Of a stretch of DNA of 64,000 bases, positions 51,728 to 60,800 are shown piece by piece. Source of the stretch: Massilistercora timonensis (lineage in GTDB: Bacteria; Bacillota; Clostridia; Lachnospirales; Lachnospiraceae). Location: positions 186,001 to 250,000 of the forward strand of contig NZ_LT990039.1 in assembly GCF_900312975.1 (NCBI RefSeq), written 5' to 3'. Under the pieces are notes generated by a model. The model saw nothing but the letters and a program-made list of their open reading frames with translations. It had not been told where the DNA came from and made no database searches. Position numbers and translations under genes: made by a program. Position 1 is the stretch's first letter; each line of letters begins with the position of its first letter.

Positions 51728-53842
51728 CTACCGGTCTTTCCCGAACAGGCTTCTCACCTTGTCCATCAGACCCTTCTTCTCCTCTGCCGGAGGCATCTTC
51801 GCCGCCTGCAGCGCCTCTTCCATGAATACCGCCTGGGAATCCACGAAGGGCTCTTTCTGTTCTTTCTTACAATAGGTGCCGTCGCTTTGCAGCACCCGCG
51901 CCTTCACATTGTCGCTTAACATAACCTTCAGGTAGTGGTTGATCTGCCGCTTGATGTCCGGATCCAGGATGGGGCAGGCAACTTCCACCCGCTTCTCTGT
52001 ATTCCGGGTCATCATGTCCGCGGAACCAATGTAGATCTTCTGCTCGTCTCCCGCTCCAAAACTGAAGATCCTGGGGTGTTCCAGATATCTTCCCACCACG
52101 CTCATCACCCGCAGGTTGTCTGTGTACCCCGGGATTCCCGGAAGGATACAGCAGATGCCCCGGACAATGATCTCAATGCGCACGCCGGCTCTGGAGGCCT
52201 CCGACACCTTCTCGATAAAGTCCACATCCGTCAGGGAGTTCATCTTCATGATGATCCTTCCCGCCGCCCCTTTGCGGATCTCCTCATCCATCATCTCCAG
52301 CACCTTCTGCTTTAAGCTGGTAGGCGATACGATCAGGTGCTGATAGGACCCGTTCAGGTTGCCGATGGACATATTCTTGAAGAACTCAGACGCGTCCTCC
52401 CCGATGGCCTGGTTGGCCGTCATAAGAGACAGGTCCGTATACTGGGCCGCCGTCTTCTCATTATAATTGCCGGTTCCGATCTGGGTGATATACTGGATCT
52501 CATTCCGGTTCCGATAGGTGATCTGGCACACCTTGGAGTGGACCTTGTAGCCCTCGAAGCCGTAGATCACCCGGCAGCCCGCGTCTTCCAGCCGCTCGGA
52601 CCAGTCAATGTTGTTCTGCTCGTCAAACCTGGCCCGCAGCTCGATCAGCACCGTCACTTCCTTGCCGTTCTCCGCCGCCGCACACAGGTACTCCACCAGG
52701 CGGGCCTTCTTGGCCAGCCGGTAGATGGTGATCTTGATGGTCATCACCGACGGATCCACAGATGCTTCCTTGATAAGCCTGAGGAAGGGATCCATGCTCT
52801 CATAGGGATAGAACAGCAGAAGGTCTTTCTTCCGGATCTGACGGATCATACTGGTCCCCTTCTGCACCCGGGCCGAAGGCTGGGGAGAGAAAGGCGGATA
52901 GGTCAGGGCCTTCTTCATAGGCTCCGGCAAGTTCCCGCTGATAGCGAACATGTAGGCCAGCTTCATGGGCATCTTGGTACGGAAGATCTGGTTGGGCCGG
53001 ATCTTGAACTTGTCGCAGAAATACTTCTCCATCTCCGGGCTTAACTTCTCCGCCACCTCCAGGCGGACCACCGCCATCCGGCGCCGCTTGTGGAGGGTCT
53101 GCTTCATCAGGTTGCGGAAGTCCTCATTTACCTCCAGGGCCTCGTCGTCCGGAGCCACGTCCGCGTTGCGGGTCACACAGAGATAATTGGGATCCGACAC
53201 CTCATACTGGGAGAATACCAAAGACAGGTACTCCATGATCACCTTCTCCATCCGGATATAGCGGATGTCATGCCCCGGCAGATACAGGATGTCCGATACA
53301 AACTGGGGCACCGGCACGATGCCGATCATGGACTTGTCCTTCATCTTCAGGCTGGCAGTCACATAGATCTCCTTGTTCAGAAGATGGGGGAACGGATGGT
53401 TGGCGTCCACGATCTGGGGGGACAGGATGGGCAGGATCTGGTCCTTGAAATACTTCTTCACATACTTCTTCTCCGCCGGCTCCAGCTCCTTAAAATCCAG
53501 CCCGCACACCCCGTAAGGGTGGAGCTGCCGCTTGATATCCGCATAGGTCTTCTCCCGTTCCTTATAAAGGGGGGCCACCGCCTCCAGGATCTTCTCGATC
53601 TGCTCTCCCGGAGTCATACCGGAACGGCTGTCCCTGGCCTGGGCGTCGGTGTGGGCCATGTCGAAAAGACTCCCCACCCGGATCATGAAGAACTCATCCA
53701 GGTTGCTGGTGAAGATGGCCACGAACTTCATCCGCTCCAGAAGGGGAACCGTGATGTCCCGGGCCTCCTCCAGCACCCGCTGGTTAAACTTCAGCCACGA
53801 TAATTCTCTGTTCTGGGTATACTGTAAAATCTCTTTCTCCAT
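51728..53842 (-). CDS. ppk: Polyphosphate kinase 1
   Basis: Ppk1 makes long-chain polyphosphate from ATP through a phosphohistidine. The 704-residue protein has the N-terminal NRELSWLKFNQRVLEEARD, KITIYRLAKKARLVEYLC, the catalytic histidine region GYKVHSKVCQITYRN near residue 435, IGTGNYNEKTAAQYTDLSL and late SADMMTRNTEKRVEVACPI. It lies directly upstream of topB and downstream of asd by about 145 bases, in which I see no clear terminator or promoter. Confidence 0.96.
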   Translation of the reverse strand: MEKEILQYTQNRELSWLKFNQRVLEEARDITVPLLERMKFVAIFTSNLDEFFMIRVGSLFDMAHTDAQARDSRSGMTPGEQIEKILEAVAPLYKEREKTYADIKRQLHPYGVCGLDFKELEPAEKKYVKKYFKDQILPILSPQIVDANHPFPHLLNKEIYVTASLKMKDKSMIGIVPVPQFVSDILYLPGHDIRYIRMEKVIMEYLSLVFSQYEVSDPNYLCVTRNADVAPDDEALEVNEDFRNLMKQTLHKRRRMAVVRLEVAEKLSPEMEKYFCDKFKIRPNQIFRTKMPMKLAYMFAISGNLPEPMKKALTYPPFSPQPSARVQKGTSMIRQIRKKDLLLFYPYESMDPFLRLIKEASVDPSVMTIKITIYRLAKKARLVEYLCAAAENGKEVTVLIELRARFDEQNNIDWSERLEDAGCRVIYGFEGYKVHSKVCQITYRNRNEIQYITQIGTGNYNEKTAAQYTDLSLMTANQAIGEDASEFFKNMSIGNLNGSYQHLIVSPTSLKQKVLEMMDEEIRKGAAGRIIMKMNSLTDVDFIEKVSEASRAGVRIEIIVRGICCILPGIPGYTDNLRVMSVVGRYLEHPRIFSFGAGDEQKIYIGSADMMTRNTEKRVEVACPILDPDIKRQINHYLKVMLSDNVKARVLQSDGTYCKKEQKEPFVDSQAVFMEEALQAAKMPPAEEKKGLMDKVRSLFGKDR

Positions 53843-53988
53843 ATGTCTTCGTCCTCGCTTTTCCTCTTGACTTCTGAAAAAAATCCAGAATCCGCCATTA
53901 TTACATCCTTATCCTACCAGTTCCCCGCCGGGCCATCTACCCCGGTCCCGTTAGGATCCGGTTAAATCCATGTAAAATGAGAACGTGT

Positions 53989-55074
53989 TTACTTCGCCTT
54001 AATATAGCCCTTGGCGGTCAGCGCCTCCGCGCACAGCACCGCGCCGCCTGCCGCTCCCCGCACGGTATTGTGGGACAGGCCGATGAATTTATAGTCAAAC
54101 ATGGTGTCCTCCCGGAGCCGTCCGATGGAAATCCCCATGCCCCGCTCGTAGTCCACATCCAGCTTCACCTGGGGACGGTTGTCCTCCTCCAGATACTGGA
54201 TGAACTGCTTCGGCGCGCTGGGAAGCTCTGCCTCCTGGGGGAAGCCTTTGAAGTTCACCAGCTTCTCGATCAGCTGCTCTTTGGTGGGTTTCTCCGCGAA
54301 ATTAATGAACACCGCCGCCGTATGGCCGTTGAGCACCGGAACCCGCACGCACTGGCAGGTGATCCTGGGCGTCTCCGCCTTCACGATCTGGCCGTTCTCC
54401 ACGTGGCCCAACACCCGCAGAGGCTCCTGCTCGCTTTTCTCTTCCTCTCCGCCAATGTAAGGGATGATATTCTCCACCATCTCCGGCCAGTCCTTAAATG
54501 TCTTGCCCGCTCCGGAGATCGCCTGATAGGTAGTGGCCACCACTTCCCTGGGACCGAACTCCTCCCAGGCCGCCAGGCAGGGCGCGTAGCTCTGGATGGA
54601 ACAGTTGGGCTTCACCGCGATAAATCCCCGGGTGGTCCCAAGCCGCTTCTTCTGATCCGCGATCACGTCGAAATGATCGATGTTCACTTCCGGGATCACC
54701 ATGGGCACATCCGGCGTCCAGCGGTGGGCACTGTTGTTAGAGACCACAGGCGTCTCGGTTTTCGCGTAGTCTTCCTCGATCTTGCGGATCTCGTCCTTGG
54801 TCATATCCACCGCGCTGAACACAAAGTCCACGCCGGAGGCTACCTTCTCCACCTCGTTTACATTTGCCACGATCAGCTTCTTCACCGCTTCCGGCATAGG
54901 CGTATCCATCTTCCAGCGGCCGCCTACCGCCTCCTCATAAGTCTTGCCGGCAGAACGCGCGCTCGCCGCCACCGTCACAACCTCAAACCAGGGGTGGTCC
55001 TCCAAAAGGGAGATAAACCGCTGTCCCACCATTCCTGTGGCTCCTAAGATCCCAACTCTTAACTTCTGTTCCAT
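53989..55074 (-). CDS. asd: Aspartate-semialdehyde dehydrogenase
   Basis: Asd reduces aspartyl phosphate to the semialdehyde, precursor of lysine, diaminopimelate, methionine and threonine. The 361-residue protein has the NADP motif VGILGATGMVGQRF at residue 7, SNNSAHRWTPDVPMVIPEVN, and the catalytic cysteine in VKPNCSIQSYAP, C158. The sequence type is the archaeal/fungal-like class rather than the E. coli class. The ATG at 55074 has AAGGAG upstream; the frame extends 14 codons. It follows argH by 16 bases. Confidence 0.95.
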   Translation of the reverse strand: MEQKLRVGILGATGMVGQRFISLLEDHPWFEVVTVAASARSAGKTYEEAVGGRWKMDTPMPEAVKKLIVANVNEVEKVASGVDFVFSAVDMTKDEIRKIEEDYAKTETPVVSNNSAHRWTPDVPMVIPEVNIDHFDVIADQKKRLGTTRGFIAVKPNCSIQSYAPCLAAWEEFGPREVVATTYQAISGAGKTFKDWPEMVENIIPYIGGEEEKSEQEPLRVLGHVENGQIVKAETPRITCQCVRVPVLNGHTAAVFINFAEKPTKEQLIEKLVNFKGFPQEAELPSAPKQFIQYLEEDNRPQVKLDVDYERGMGISIGRLREDTMFDYKFIGLSHNTVRGAAGGAVLCAEALTAKGYIKAK

Positions 55075-55090
55075 CACTTGCTCTCCTTCC

Positions 55091-56485
55091 TTATTTCTCG
55101 TCTTTCTTCCAGTCATCCATGGCCTTGTGATAAGTCTTCAGCACCTGCTCCATGGCCTCCCGCCCCGGAGCGCCGATGGTGACCCGCTTGTCCACGCAGG
55201 TCTTCAGGCTGATGGCCTCATAGATATCTTCTTTAAATACCGGGCAGATCTTCTGATACTCCTCCAGGGGAAGCTCATCCAGGGCGATGCCTCGCTCAAT
55301 GCAGGTAAGCACCAGCTGCCCCACGATGCCGTGGGCGTCCCGGAACGCCACGCCCCGGTTCACCAGATAGTCCGCCGCGTCTGTGGCGTTGGTGAACCCG
55401 TGCCTTGCGCTTGCCTCCATCCGGTCCTTATGAAACTCCATGGTCTCCAGCATGCCTGTGAACAGGCTTACGCAGCCCTTGGCAGTGTCCATGGCGTCAA
55501 AGGCCCACTCCTTGTCCTCCTGCATATCCTTGTTGTAGGCAAGAGGGATCCCCTTCATGGTAGTCAGAAGGGCCTGCAGCGCCCCGTACACCCGGCCCGT
55601 CTTGCCCCGCACCAGCTCCGCGATGTCCGGGTTCTTCTTCTGGGGCATGATGCTGCTGCCGGTACTGTAGGCGTCGTCGATCTCCACAAACTGATATTCG
55701 TTGGAGTTCCACAGGATGATCTCCTCGCTGAACCGGCTCAGATGCATCATCACAAGAGACAGGTCCGAGAGGAATTCCACCAGGTAATCCCGGTCGGAAA
55801 CCCCGTCCATGCTGTTCAGCGTAGGCCCGTCAAAGCCCAGGAGCCTGGCCGTATACTCCCGGTCCAGGGGATAGGTGGTCCCCGCCAGGGCCCCGGAACC
55901 CAAAGGACAGGTGTTCATCCGGTCATAAAGACTCAGAAGGCGGATGTGATCCCGCCAGAACATTTCAAAATAAGCGCCCATATGATGGGCCAGGGTCACC
56001 GGCTGCGCCTTCTGCAGATGGGTGAAGCCCGGCATGTAGGTGTCCAGGTTCTCATCCATGATCTTCAGGATGGCCTCCAGAAGCTCTCCCACCAGAGCGT
56101 CCGTCTCTTTTACTTCCTCCCGGGTGTAAAGCTTCATGTCCAGAGCCACCTGGTCGTTGCGGCTTCGCCCGGTGTGCAGCTTCTTGCCCGGCTCGCCGAT
56201 GCGTTCGATCAGCACCGCCTCCACGAAGCTGTGGATGTCTTCATATTCCTCCGTGATCGCAAGGGTTCCCTCCTCCACGTCACGGAGGATGCCTTCCAGG
56301 CCGCCGATGATGGCCTGCTTCTCCTCTCCGGTCAGGATCCCCTGCTTCTCCAGCATGGTCACGTGGGCAATGCTGCCCGCGATATCCTGACGGTAAAATC
56401 TCTTGTCAAAAGAGATGGAAGCGTTAAACGCGTAGACCAGCTTGTCCGTCTCCTTGGTAAAACGCCCTCCCCATAATTGTGCCAT
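55091..56485 (-). CDS. argH: Argininosuccinate lyase
   Basis: ArgH cleaves argininosuccinate to arginine and fumarate. The 464-residue protein starts MAQLWGGRFTKETDKLVYAFN, contains GRSRNDQVALDMKLYTREE near residue 110, FTHLQKAQPVTLAHH, and the superfamily signature GSSIMPQKKNPD near 280 with the catalytic serine. argG is not beside it, so it is separated from the usual partner. The start at 56485 fits homology; its own promoter lies at 56524-56551. Confidence 0.97.
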   Translation of the reverse strand: MAQLWGGRFTKETDKLVYAFNASISFDKRFYRQDIAGSIAHVTMLEKQGILTGEEKQAIIGGLEGILRDVEEGTLAITEEYEDIHSFVEAVLIERIGEPGKKLHTGRSRNDQVALDMKLYTREEVKETDALVGELLEAILKIMDENLDTYMPGFTHLQKAQPVTLAHHMGAYFEMFWRDHIRLLSLYDRMNTCPLGSGALAGTTYPLDREYTARLLGFDGPTLNSMDGVSDRDYLVEFLSDLSLVMMHLSRFSEEIILWNSNEYQFVEIDDAYSTGSSIMPQKKNPDIAELVRGKTGRVYGALQALLTTMKGIPLAYNKDMQEDKEWAFDAMDTAKGCVSLFTGMLETMEFHKDRMEASARHGFTNATDAADYLVNRGVAFRDAHGIVGQLVLTCIERGIALDELPLEEYQKICPVFKEDIYEAISLKTCVDKRVTIGAPGREAMEQVLKTYHKAMDDWKKDEK

Positions 56486-56523
56486 AGTCTCTTCTTCCTT
56501 TCCTTGTAAAAACACTGTAATCG

Positions 56524-56551
56524 ATTGTATCATATTCCGCCCGGAATTCAA
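56524..56551 (-). promoter_or_regulatory. Promoter of argH-asd
   Basis: Minus strand: -35 TTGAAT (56546-56551), 16-base spacer, -10 TACAAT (56524-56529), within the 72-base gap after queH. Confidence 0.6.
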
Positions 56552-56557
56552 AGGACT

Positions 56558-57169
56558 TTATCGCCTCCGCTGATTCATGGAGAACTCACAGCCGCAGTAG
56601 TCCTGGCGGTACAGATCATACTCCCGGGACAGCTCGATGGACCGCTTGTACCCGTTCTTCTTCTTAAAATCCGAGGGAAGGTAAGGAACGCCATACTCCT
56701 CTCCCAGCCGCATCCCGATCTCATTTAGCCGGTCCGCGTTCTTTAAGGGGCTGATGCTAAGGGTGGTGGTAAAATAATCCGCCTCCGTCTTCACCGCCAT
56801 CCGGGCCGCCTCCGAAAGCCGCAGCTCGTAACACTTAAGGCAGCGCTCTCCCCCCTCCTTCACATGCTCCAGTCCCCGGGCCATCTCATAGAACCGCTCC
56901 TGGTCGTAAGGGCCTGCCAGGAAGGACACCGGGCGGAGGAAGGGCATCTGGCTGATCAGCTCCTGCTGCTCCCAGATCCTCTTGGTGTACTCGCTCTCCG
57001 GGTAAATGTTGGGATTATAATAGAAAACGGTGATCTCAAAATATCGGTTCAGATACTCCAGCACATAACTGCTGCAGGGCGCGCAGCAGCTGTGGAGCAA
57101 AAGCCGCGGCACCCGCTCTTCCGACTTCAGGCGCTCCAGCAGCCTGTCCAGTTCTTTCTGGTAATTCAT
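56558..57169 (-). CDS. queH: Epoxyqueuosine reductase QueH
   Basis: QueH reduces epoxyqueuosine to queuosine in tRNA and replaces QueG in many Clostridia. The 203-residue protein has all the cysteine sets of the family: HSCCAPCSSYVLEYLN (C28, C29, C32), ERCLKCYELRLSEAA and DYCGCEFSM, which bind a [4Fe-4S] cluster and an iron pair. The ATG at 57169 has AAGGAG eight bases upstream; the frame runs 22 codons further. It is divergent from the ABC transporter pair. Confidence 0.94.
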   Translation of the reverse strand: MNYQKELDRLLERLKSEERVPRLLLHSCCAPCSSYVLEYLNRYFEITVFYYNPNIYPESEYTKRIWEQQELISQMPFLRPVSFLAGPYDQERFYEMARGLEHVKEGGERCLKCYELRLSEAARMAVKTEADYFTTTLSISPLKNADRLNEIGMRLGEEYGVPYLPSDFKKKNGYKRSIELSREYDLYRQDYCGCEFSMNQRRR

Positions 57170-57321
57170 GGACCCTTCTCCTTCTTGTGTAAAACCTCTT
57201 CTTGAAATTATAACTTTTCCCGCCGGTTCTTTCAAGGGCTTTCTCCTTGTAAGGATGCCACTTTCTCACGCCCCTGCAGGGTCCTGCATAGAATAAGATA
57301 TAGTTGTCACCGGAGGTTGCC

Positions 57322-58086
57322 ATGGAAGAAGTTCTGGAACTGAAACATATCTGTTACGCCTATCACACCCTGGAGGGAGAGACCCCCACCCTCACCGACA
57401 TCTCCTTTGCCCTTAAGAAAGGGGAGTTCGTGGCCATTGTAGGCCCGTCCGGCTGCGGCAAATCCACCCTCCTTTCCATCATCGCCGGCCTCCTGTCCCC
57501 GGAACGGGGGCTGATCAAGATCAACGGAAAATATCAGCGAGAAAGCACCACCAACGTAGGCTATATGCTGCAGCACGACGAACTGTTTGAATGGCGCTCC
57601 ATCTACAACAACGTGATCCTGGGCCTGGAGGTCCAGCACATGCTCACCGCCCGGACCCGTGAGAAAGCTTATGAGCTTCTGGACGTCTACGGGCTTAAGT
57701 CCTTCGCCCGCTCCCGCCCTTCTGAACTCTCCGGCGGCATGCGCCAGCGGGCGGCCCTCATCCGCACCCTGGTGCTGGAACCGGACCTTCTCCTCCTGGA
57801 TGAACCCTTCTCCTCCCTGGACTACCAGACCCGGCTCAACGTAGGAGACGACATCGGCCAGATCATCCGCCGGGAGAAGAAAGCCGCCATCCTGGTGACC
57901 CACGATCTCTCCGAGGCCATCTCCCTGGCGGACCGGGTCATCGTCCTCTCCGGCCGCCCCGCCTCCATCCGGCAGACCATCCCCCTGCGCTTCGACCTTG
58001 CGTCGGACACTCCCATGAACCGCAGGGGAGCGCCGGAATTCAAGACTTATTTCAATCTGATCTGGAAGGAGTTGAACAACCAATGA
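57322..58086 (+). CDS. ABC transporter ATP-binding protein (NitT/TauT family)
   Basis: The 254-residue ATPase has Walker A GPSGCGKST (residues 41-49), Q-loop MLQHDELFEWRSI, signature LSGGMRQR (136-143), Walker B LLLLDEPFSSLD (156-167) and H-loop VTHDLSEA. It is closest to SsuB/TauB/ThiZ-type ATPases for sulfonates, nitrate or thiamine precursors. The ATG at 57322 follows GGAGG by five bases. It overlaps the permease gene by four bases (ATGA). Confidence 0.93.
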   Translation: MEEVLELKHICYAYHTLEGETPTLTDISFALKKGEFVAIVGPSGCGKSTLLSIIAGLLSPERGLIKINGKYQRESTTNVGYMLQHDELFEWRSIYNNVILGLEVQHMLTARTREKAYELLDVYGLKSFARSRPSELSGGMRQRAALIRTLVLEPDLLLLDEPFSSLDYQTRLNVGDDIGQIIRREKKAAILVTHDLSEAISLADRVIVLSGRPASIRQTIPLRFDLASDTPMNRRGAPEFKTYFNLIWKELNNQ

Positions 58087-58880
58087 ATGAACTGTCAAGG
58101 GGACAGCTCCAGTACCTGAACGCCTATCGCAGAGGGCTTCGCATCATAAGGATCTCCCGGATCCTGATCTTCTTAAGCTTCCTCTTTATCTGGGAGTTTA
58201 CCGCCAACGTGGGGATCATTGATTCCTTCATCTTCAGCAGCCCCTCCAGGATCGCACTATGCTTCTGGGAAATGATTCTGGATGAGACCATCTTCCTCCA
58301 CATGGGCGTCACCCTCTATGAGACCATCCTGAGCTTCCTCCTGGTGATCGCCGCAAGCATCCTCATTGCAGTGTGCCTCTGGTTCTCTCCGCGGCTCTCC
58401 AAGATCCTGGACCCCTATCTTGTGGTCTTAAACAGCCTGCCCAAATCCGCCCTGGCTCCCCTCCTGATCGTCTGGCTGGGGGCCAGCCGCACCACCATCA
58501 TCGTGGCGGGCATGTCGGTGGCCATCTTCGGCAGCATCTTAAACCTGTACGCCAGCTTCGCCACCGTGGACCCGGGGAAGATCAAGCTGATCTACACCTT
58601 CCGGGGGAGCCGGCTGCAGGCCCTTGTCAAGGTGGTGCTGCCAAGTTCCATCCCCGCCATCATCAGCAACATGAAGGTCAACATCGGCCTGTGCCTGGTG
58701 GGGGTCATCATCGGAGAATTCCTGGCGGCCAGAAGCGGCCTTGGGTATCTGATCATCTACTCCAGTCAGGTGTTCAAGATGGATTGGCTCCTGATGTCCA
58801 TCGTGCTTCTGTGCTTCATGGCCATGGCCCTCTACGCTCTTATCAACCTGCTGGAGAAATGGTGTTCCAGACACTTCTAG
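58083..58880 (+). CDS. ABC transporter permease (NitT/TauT family)
   Basis: The 265-residue permease has about six helices and the EAA loop that contacts the ATPase (IYTFRGSRLQALVKVVLPSSIPAIISNMK near residues 170-200). Helix pattern and the LNSLPKSALAPLLIVWLG segment match SsuC/TauC-type permeases. Transcription is coupled to the ATPase. No substrate-binding protein follows; the next gene is a tRNA, so substrate specificity is unknown. Confidence 0.92.
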   Translation: MNELSRGQLQYLNAYRRGLRIIRISRILIFLSFLFIWEFTANVGIIDSFIFSSPSRIALCFWEMILDETIFLHMGVTLYETILSFLLVIAASILIAVCLWFSPRLSKILDPYLVVLNSLPKSALAPLLIVWLGASRTTIIVAGMSVAIFGSILNLYASFATVDPGKIKLIYTFRGSRLQALVKVVLPSSIPAIISNMKVNIGLCLVGVIIGEFLAARSGLGYLIIYSSQVFKMDWLLMSIVLLCFMAMALYALINLLEKWCSRHF

Positions 58881-58978
58881 ATACCGCCGCCACTCAGGAG
58901 ATGCGTCCCGCACCTCCTGGCTACATATCCCATCTTCTTCCCGGCTTCCAATTTGCTCCTCTATTTACAAAAAAGTTC

Positions 58979-59006
58979 TTGCAAATCTCCCGAAATCCGA
59001 TATAAT
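58979..59006 (+). promoter_or_regulatory. Promoter of tRNA-Thr
   Basis: -35 TTGCAA (58979-58984), 16-base spacer, perfect -10 TATAAT (59001-59006). Start near 59013, about 32 bases before the tRNA. Confidence 0.75.
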
Positions 59007-59044
59007 ATTACTTGTGGCCTGACAGGGCCGGTAAAATCTCATAT

Positions 59045-59117
59045 GCTGGAATAGCTCAGTTGGTAGAGCACTTCACTCGTAATGAAGGGGTCGTCGGTTC
59101 AAGTCCGATTTCCAGCT
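59045..59117 (+). tRNA. tRNA-Thr, anticodon CGT
   Basis: Full cloverleaf: acceptor GCTGGAA/TTCCAGC, D arm GCTC-AGTTGGTA-GAGC, anticodon arm CTTCA-CTCGTAA-TGAAG with anticodon CGT (reads ACG), variable loop, T arm GTCGG-TTCAAGT-CCGAT, discriminator T. The CCA end is not encoded. It is a single tRNA gene with its own promoter and terminator. Confidence 0.97.
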
Positions 59118-59133
59118 TGGTCATTTCAGAAAA

Positions 59134-59165
59134 GACCGGGTGCAGCGATAAGCGCCCGGTCCTTC
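59134..59165 (+). terminator. tRNA-Thr terminator
   Basis: GACCGGGTGC and GCGCCCGGTC (59134-59143, 59152-59161) form a G+C-rich stem with one G:T pair, followed by CTTCTTTG. Confidence 0.85.
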
Positions 59166-59230
59166 TTTGACTATTTTTCTTCATTTTCAACAAAATGTGA
59201 AAAAAATTCTTCAAAATCCCGGTGTTAAGA

Positions 59231-59259
59231 TTGATAAATTTATATCGAAATGGTATGAT
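59231..59259 (+). promoter_or_regulatory. Promoter of the AGCS symporter gene
   Basis: -35 TTGATA (59231-59236), 17-base spacer, -10 TATGAT (59254-59259). Start near 59266, about 60 bases before the gene. Confidence 0.65.
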
Positions 59260-59329
59260 AGAAAAAAATCAATGTTGTTATACCAAATGTCTATGGGAAC
59301 AAAAGAGTAAAGAAAAGGAGATGATCAAT

Positions 59330-60745
59330 TTGGAAACATTAAACAACATCGTACTGACCATTCAGAACTACATGTCCAACATCGTTCTGATCATTGCGCT
59401 GGCAGCAGCCGGTATCTGGTTCAGCATCCGCACAGGATTTATCCAGGTACGGGGATTCAAGCGGGGCATCAAGCAGGTGTTCGGCGGGCTGTTCAGTAAG
59501 AAAGGAGACGCCGGCGACGACGGCATGAGCTCTTTCCAGGCCCTGGCAACTGCTATCGCGGCCCAGGTTGGTACCGGCAATATCGCAGGAGCGGCAACCG
59601 CCATCGCTCTTGGCGGACCGGGCGCCATCTTCTGGATGTGGGTGGCAGCTTTCCTTGGCATGGCAACCATTTACTCCGAGGCTCTGATGGCTCAGAGATA
59701 TAAGAAGATCGGAGACGACGGCGTGGTCACCGGCGGACCGGTTTACTACATCCGCGCCGCGTTCAAGGGAGTTTTCGGCAAGATCCTGGCAGGGATCTTC
59801 GCGGTGCTTCTCATCTTCGCCCTGGGCTTCATGGGCAACGCAGTACAGTCCAACTCCATCGCCGCATCCTTCCACACCGCATTTGGGATCCCCCAGTGGG
59901 TGATGGGTCTGATCGTGGCAGTGCTGGCTGTCTTCATCTTCTCCGGCGGTATGAAGCGGATCGCCAAGGTAACCGAGACCATGGTGCCTCTGATGGCGGC
60001 CCTCTACATTGTAGGGTCTCTCGTCGTGATCATCTGCAACTGGAGAAATATCCCGCTGGCCTTCTATGAGATCTTCGTAGGCGCGTTCGCACCGGCTTCC
60101 ATCGCCGGCGGCGCAGTGGGCGCGACCATCAAGCTTGCCATCACCAAAGGTGTTGCCAGAGGCCTCTTCTCCAACGAGGCAGGTATGGGTTCCACTCCTC
60201 ATGCCCACGCAGTGGCAAAGGTAGCCCACCCGGTTGAGCAGGGACACGCGGCCATGATCGGCGTCTTCATCGACACCTTCATCGTGCTCACCATGACCGC
60301 TCTTGTCATCGTGACCACCCGTGCCCTTCCCGAGTCCTACAACGTAGTGGAAGGCGGTTACACCGGCGCAGAATTAAGCCAGTTTGCCTACTCCTTGGTA
60401 TACGGAAAATTCGGTGAGATCTTCATCGCCGTCTGCATGTTCTTCTTCGCCTTCTCCACCATCGTAGGATGGTACTTCTTCGGCCAGGCAAACATCAAAT
60501 ACCTGTTTGGCTCCAAGGCGGTTCCGGTCTACTCCGTACTGGTATGCATATGCGTATTCCTGGGATCCCTGGCACAGGTAGACCTGGTATGGAACATGGC
60601 GGACTGCTTCAACAGCCTGATGGTAGTTCCCAATATCATCGGCCTGCTGGCCTTAAGCGGTATGGTGAAGAAAGTCCACGACGACTACTTCAACAATTTC
60701 CTGAGAGGGAAAGCTTCCGAGTACGCGACAAAAGAAAATCAGTAA
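59330..60745 (+). CDS. Alanine/glycine:cation symporter (AGCS family)
   Basis: A Na+-coupled alanine/glycine carrier, 471 residues with about eleven helices. Family blocks: GIWFSIRTGFIQVRGF near residue 30, FQALATAIAAQVGTGNIAGAATAIALGGPGAIFWMW near 70-105, GGPVYYI, and RGLFSNEAGMGSTPHAHA near 285. I start it at the TTG at 59330, nine bases after AAAGGAG; an ATG at 59321 directly touches that ribosome site and is less likely. It could supply glycine to the gcv unit, but it lies 23 kb away. A bidirectional terminator follows. Confidence 0.93.
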   Translation: METLNNIVLTIQNYMSNIVLIIALAAAGIWFSIRTGFIQVRGFKRGIKQVFGGLFSKKGDAGDDGMSSFQALATAIAAQVGTGNIAGAATAIALGGPGAIFWMWVAAFLGMATIYSEALMAQRYKKIGDDGVVTGGPVYYIRAAFKGVFGKILAGIFAVLLIFALGFMGNAVQSNSIAASFHTAFGIPQWVMGLIVAVLAVFIFSGGMKRIAKVTETMVPLMAALYIVGSLVVIICNWRNIPLAFYEIFVGAFAPASIAGGAVGATIKLAITKGVARGLFSNEAGMGSTPHAHAVAKVAHPVEQGHAAMIGVFIDTFIVLTMTALVIVTTRALPESYNVVEGGYTGAELSQFAYSLVYGKFGEIFIAVCMFFFAFSTIVGWYFFGQANIKYLFGSKAVPVYSVLVCICVFLGSLAQVDLVWNMADCFNSLMVVPNIIGLLALSGMVKKVHDDYFNNFLRGKASEYATKENQ

Positions 60746-60747
60746 AC

Positions 60748-60783
60748 AAATGCCTGCATTCCAGAATGGAATGCAGGCATTTT
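60748..60783. terminator. Bidirectional terminator between AGCS and mscS genes
   Basis: AAATGCCTGCATTCC pairs exactly with GGAATGCAGGCATTT around AGAAT-type loop bases, with A and T ends on both strands, between two convergent genes. Confidence 0.92.
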
Positions 60784-60800
60784 CTCTATTTTTGAAACAA

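Noticed and set aside
58895-58919. Hairpin CAGGAG...CTCCTG after the ABC permease
   Set aside because: It has mismatches and no T run on either side; too weak to call a terminator.
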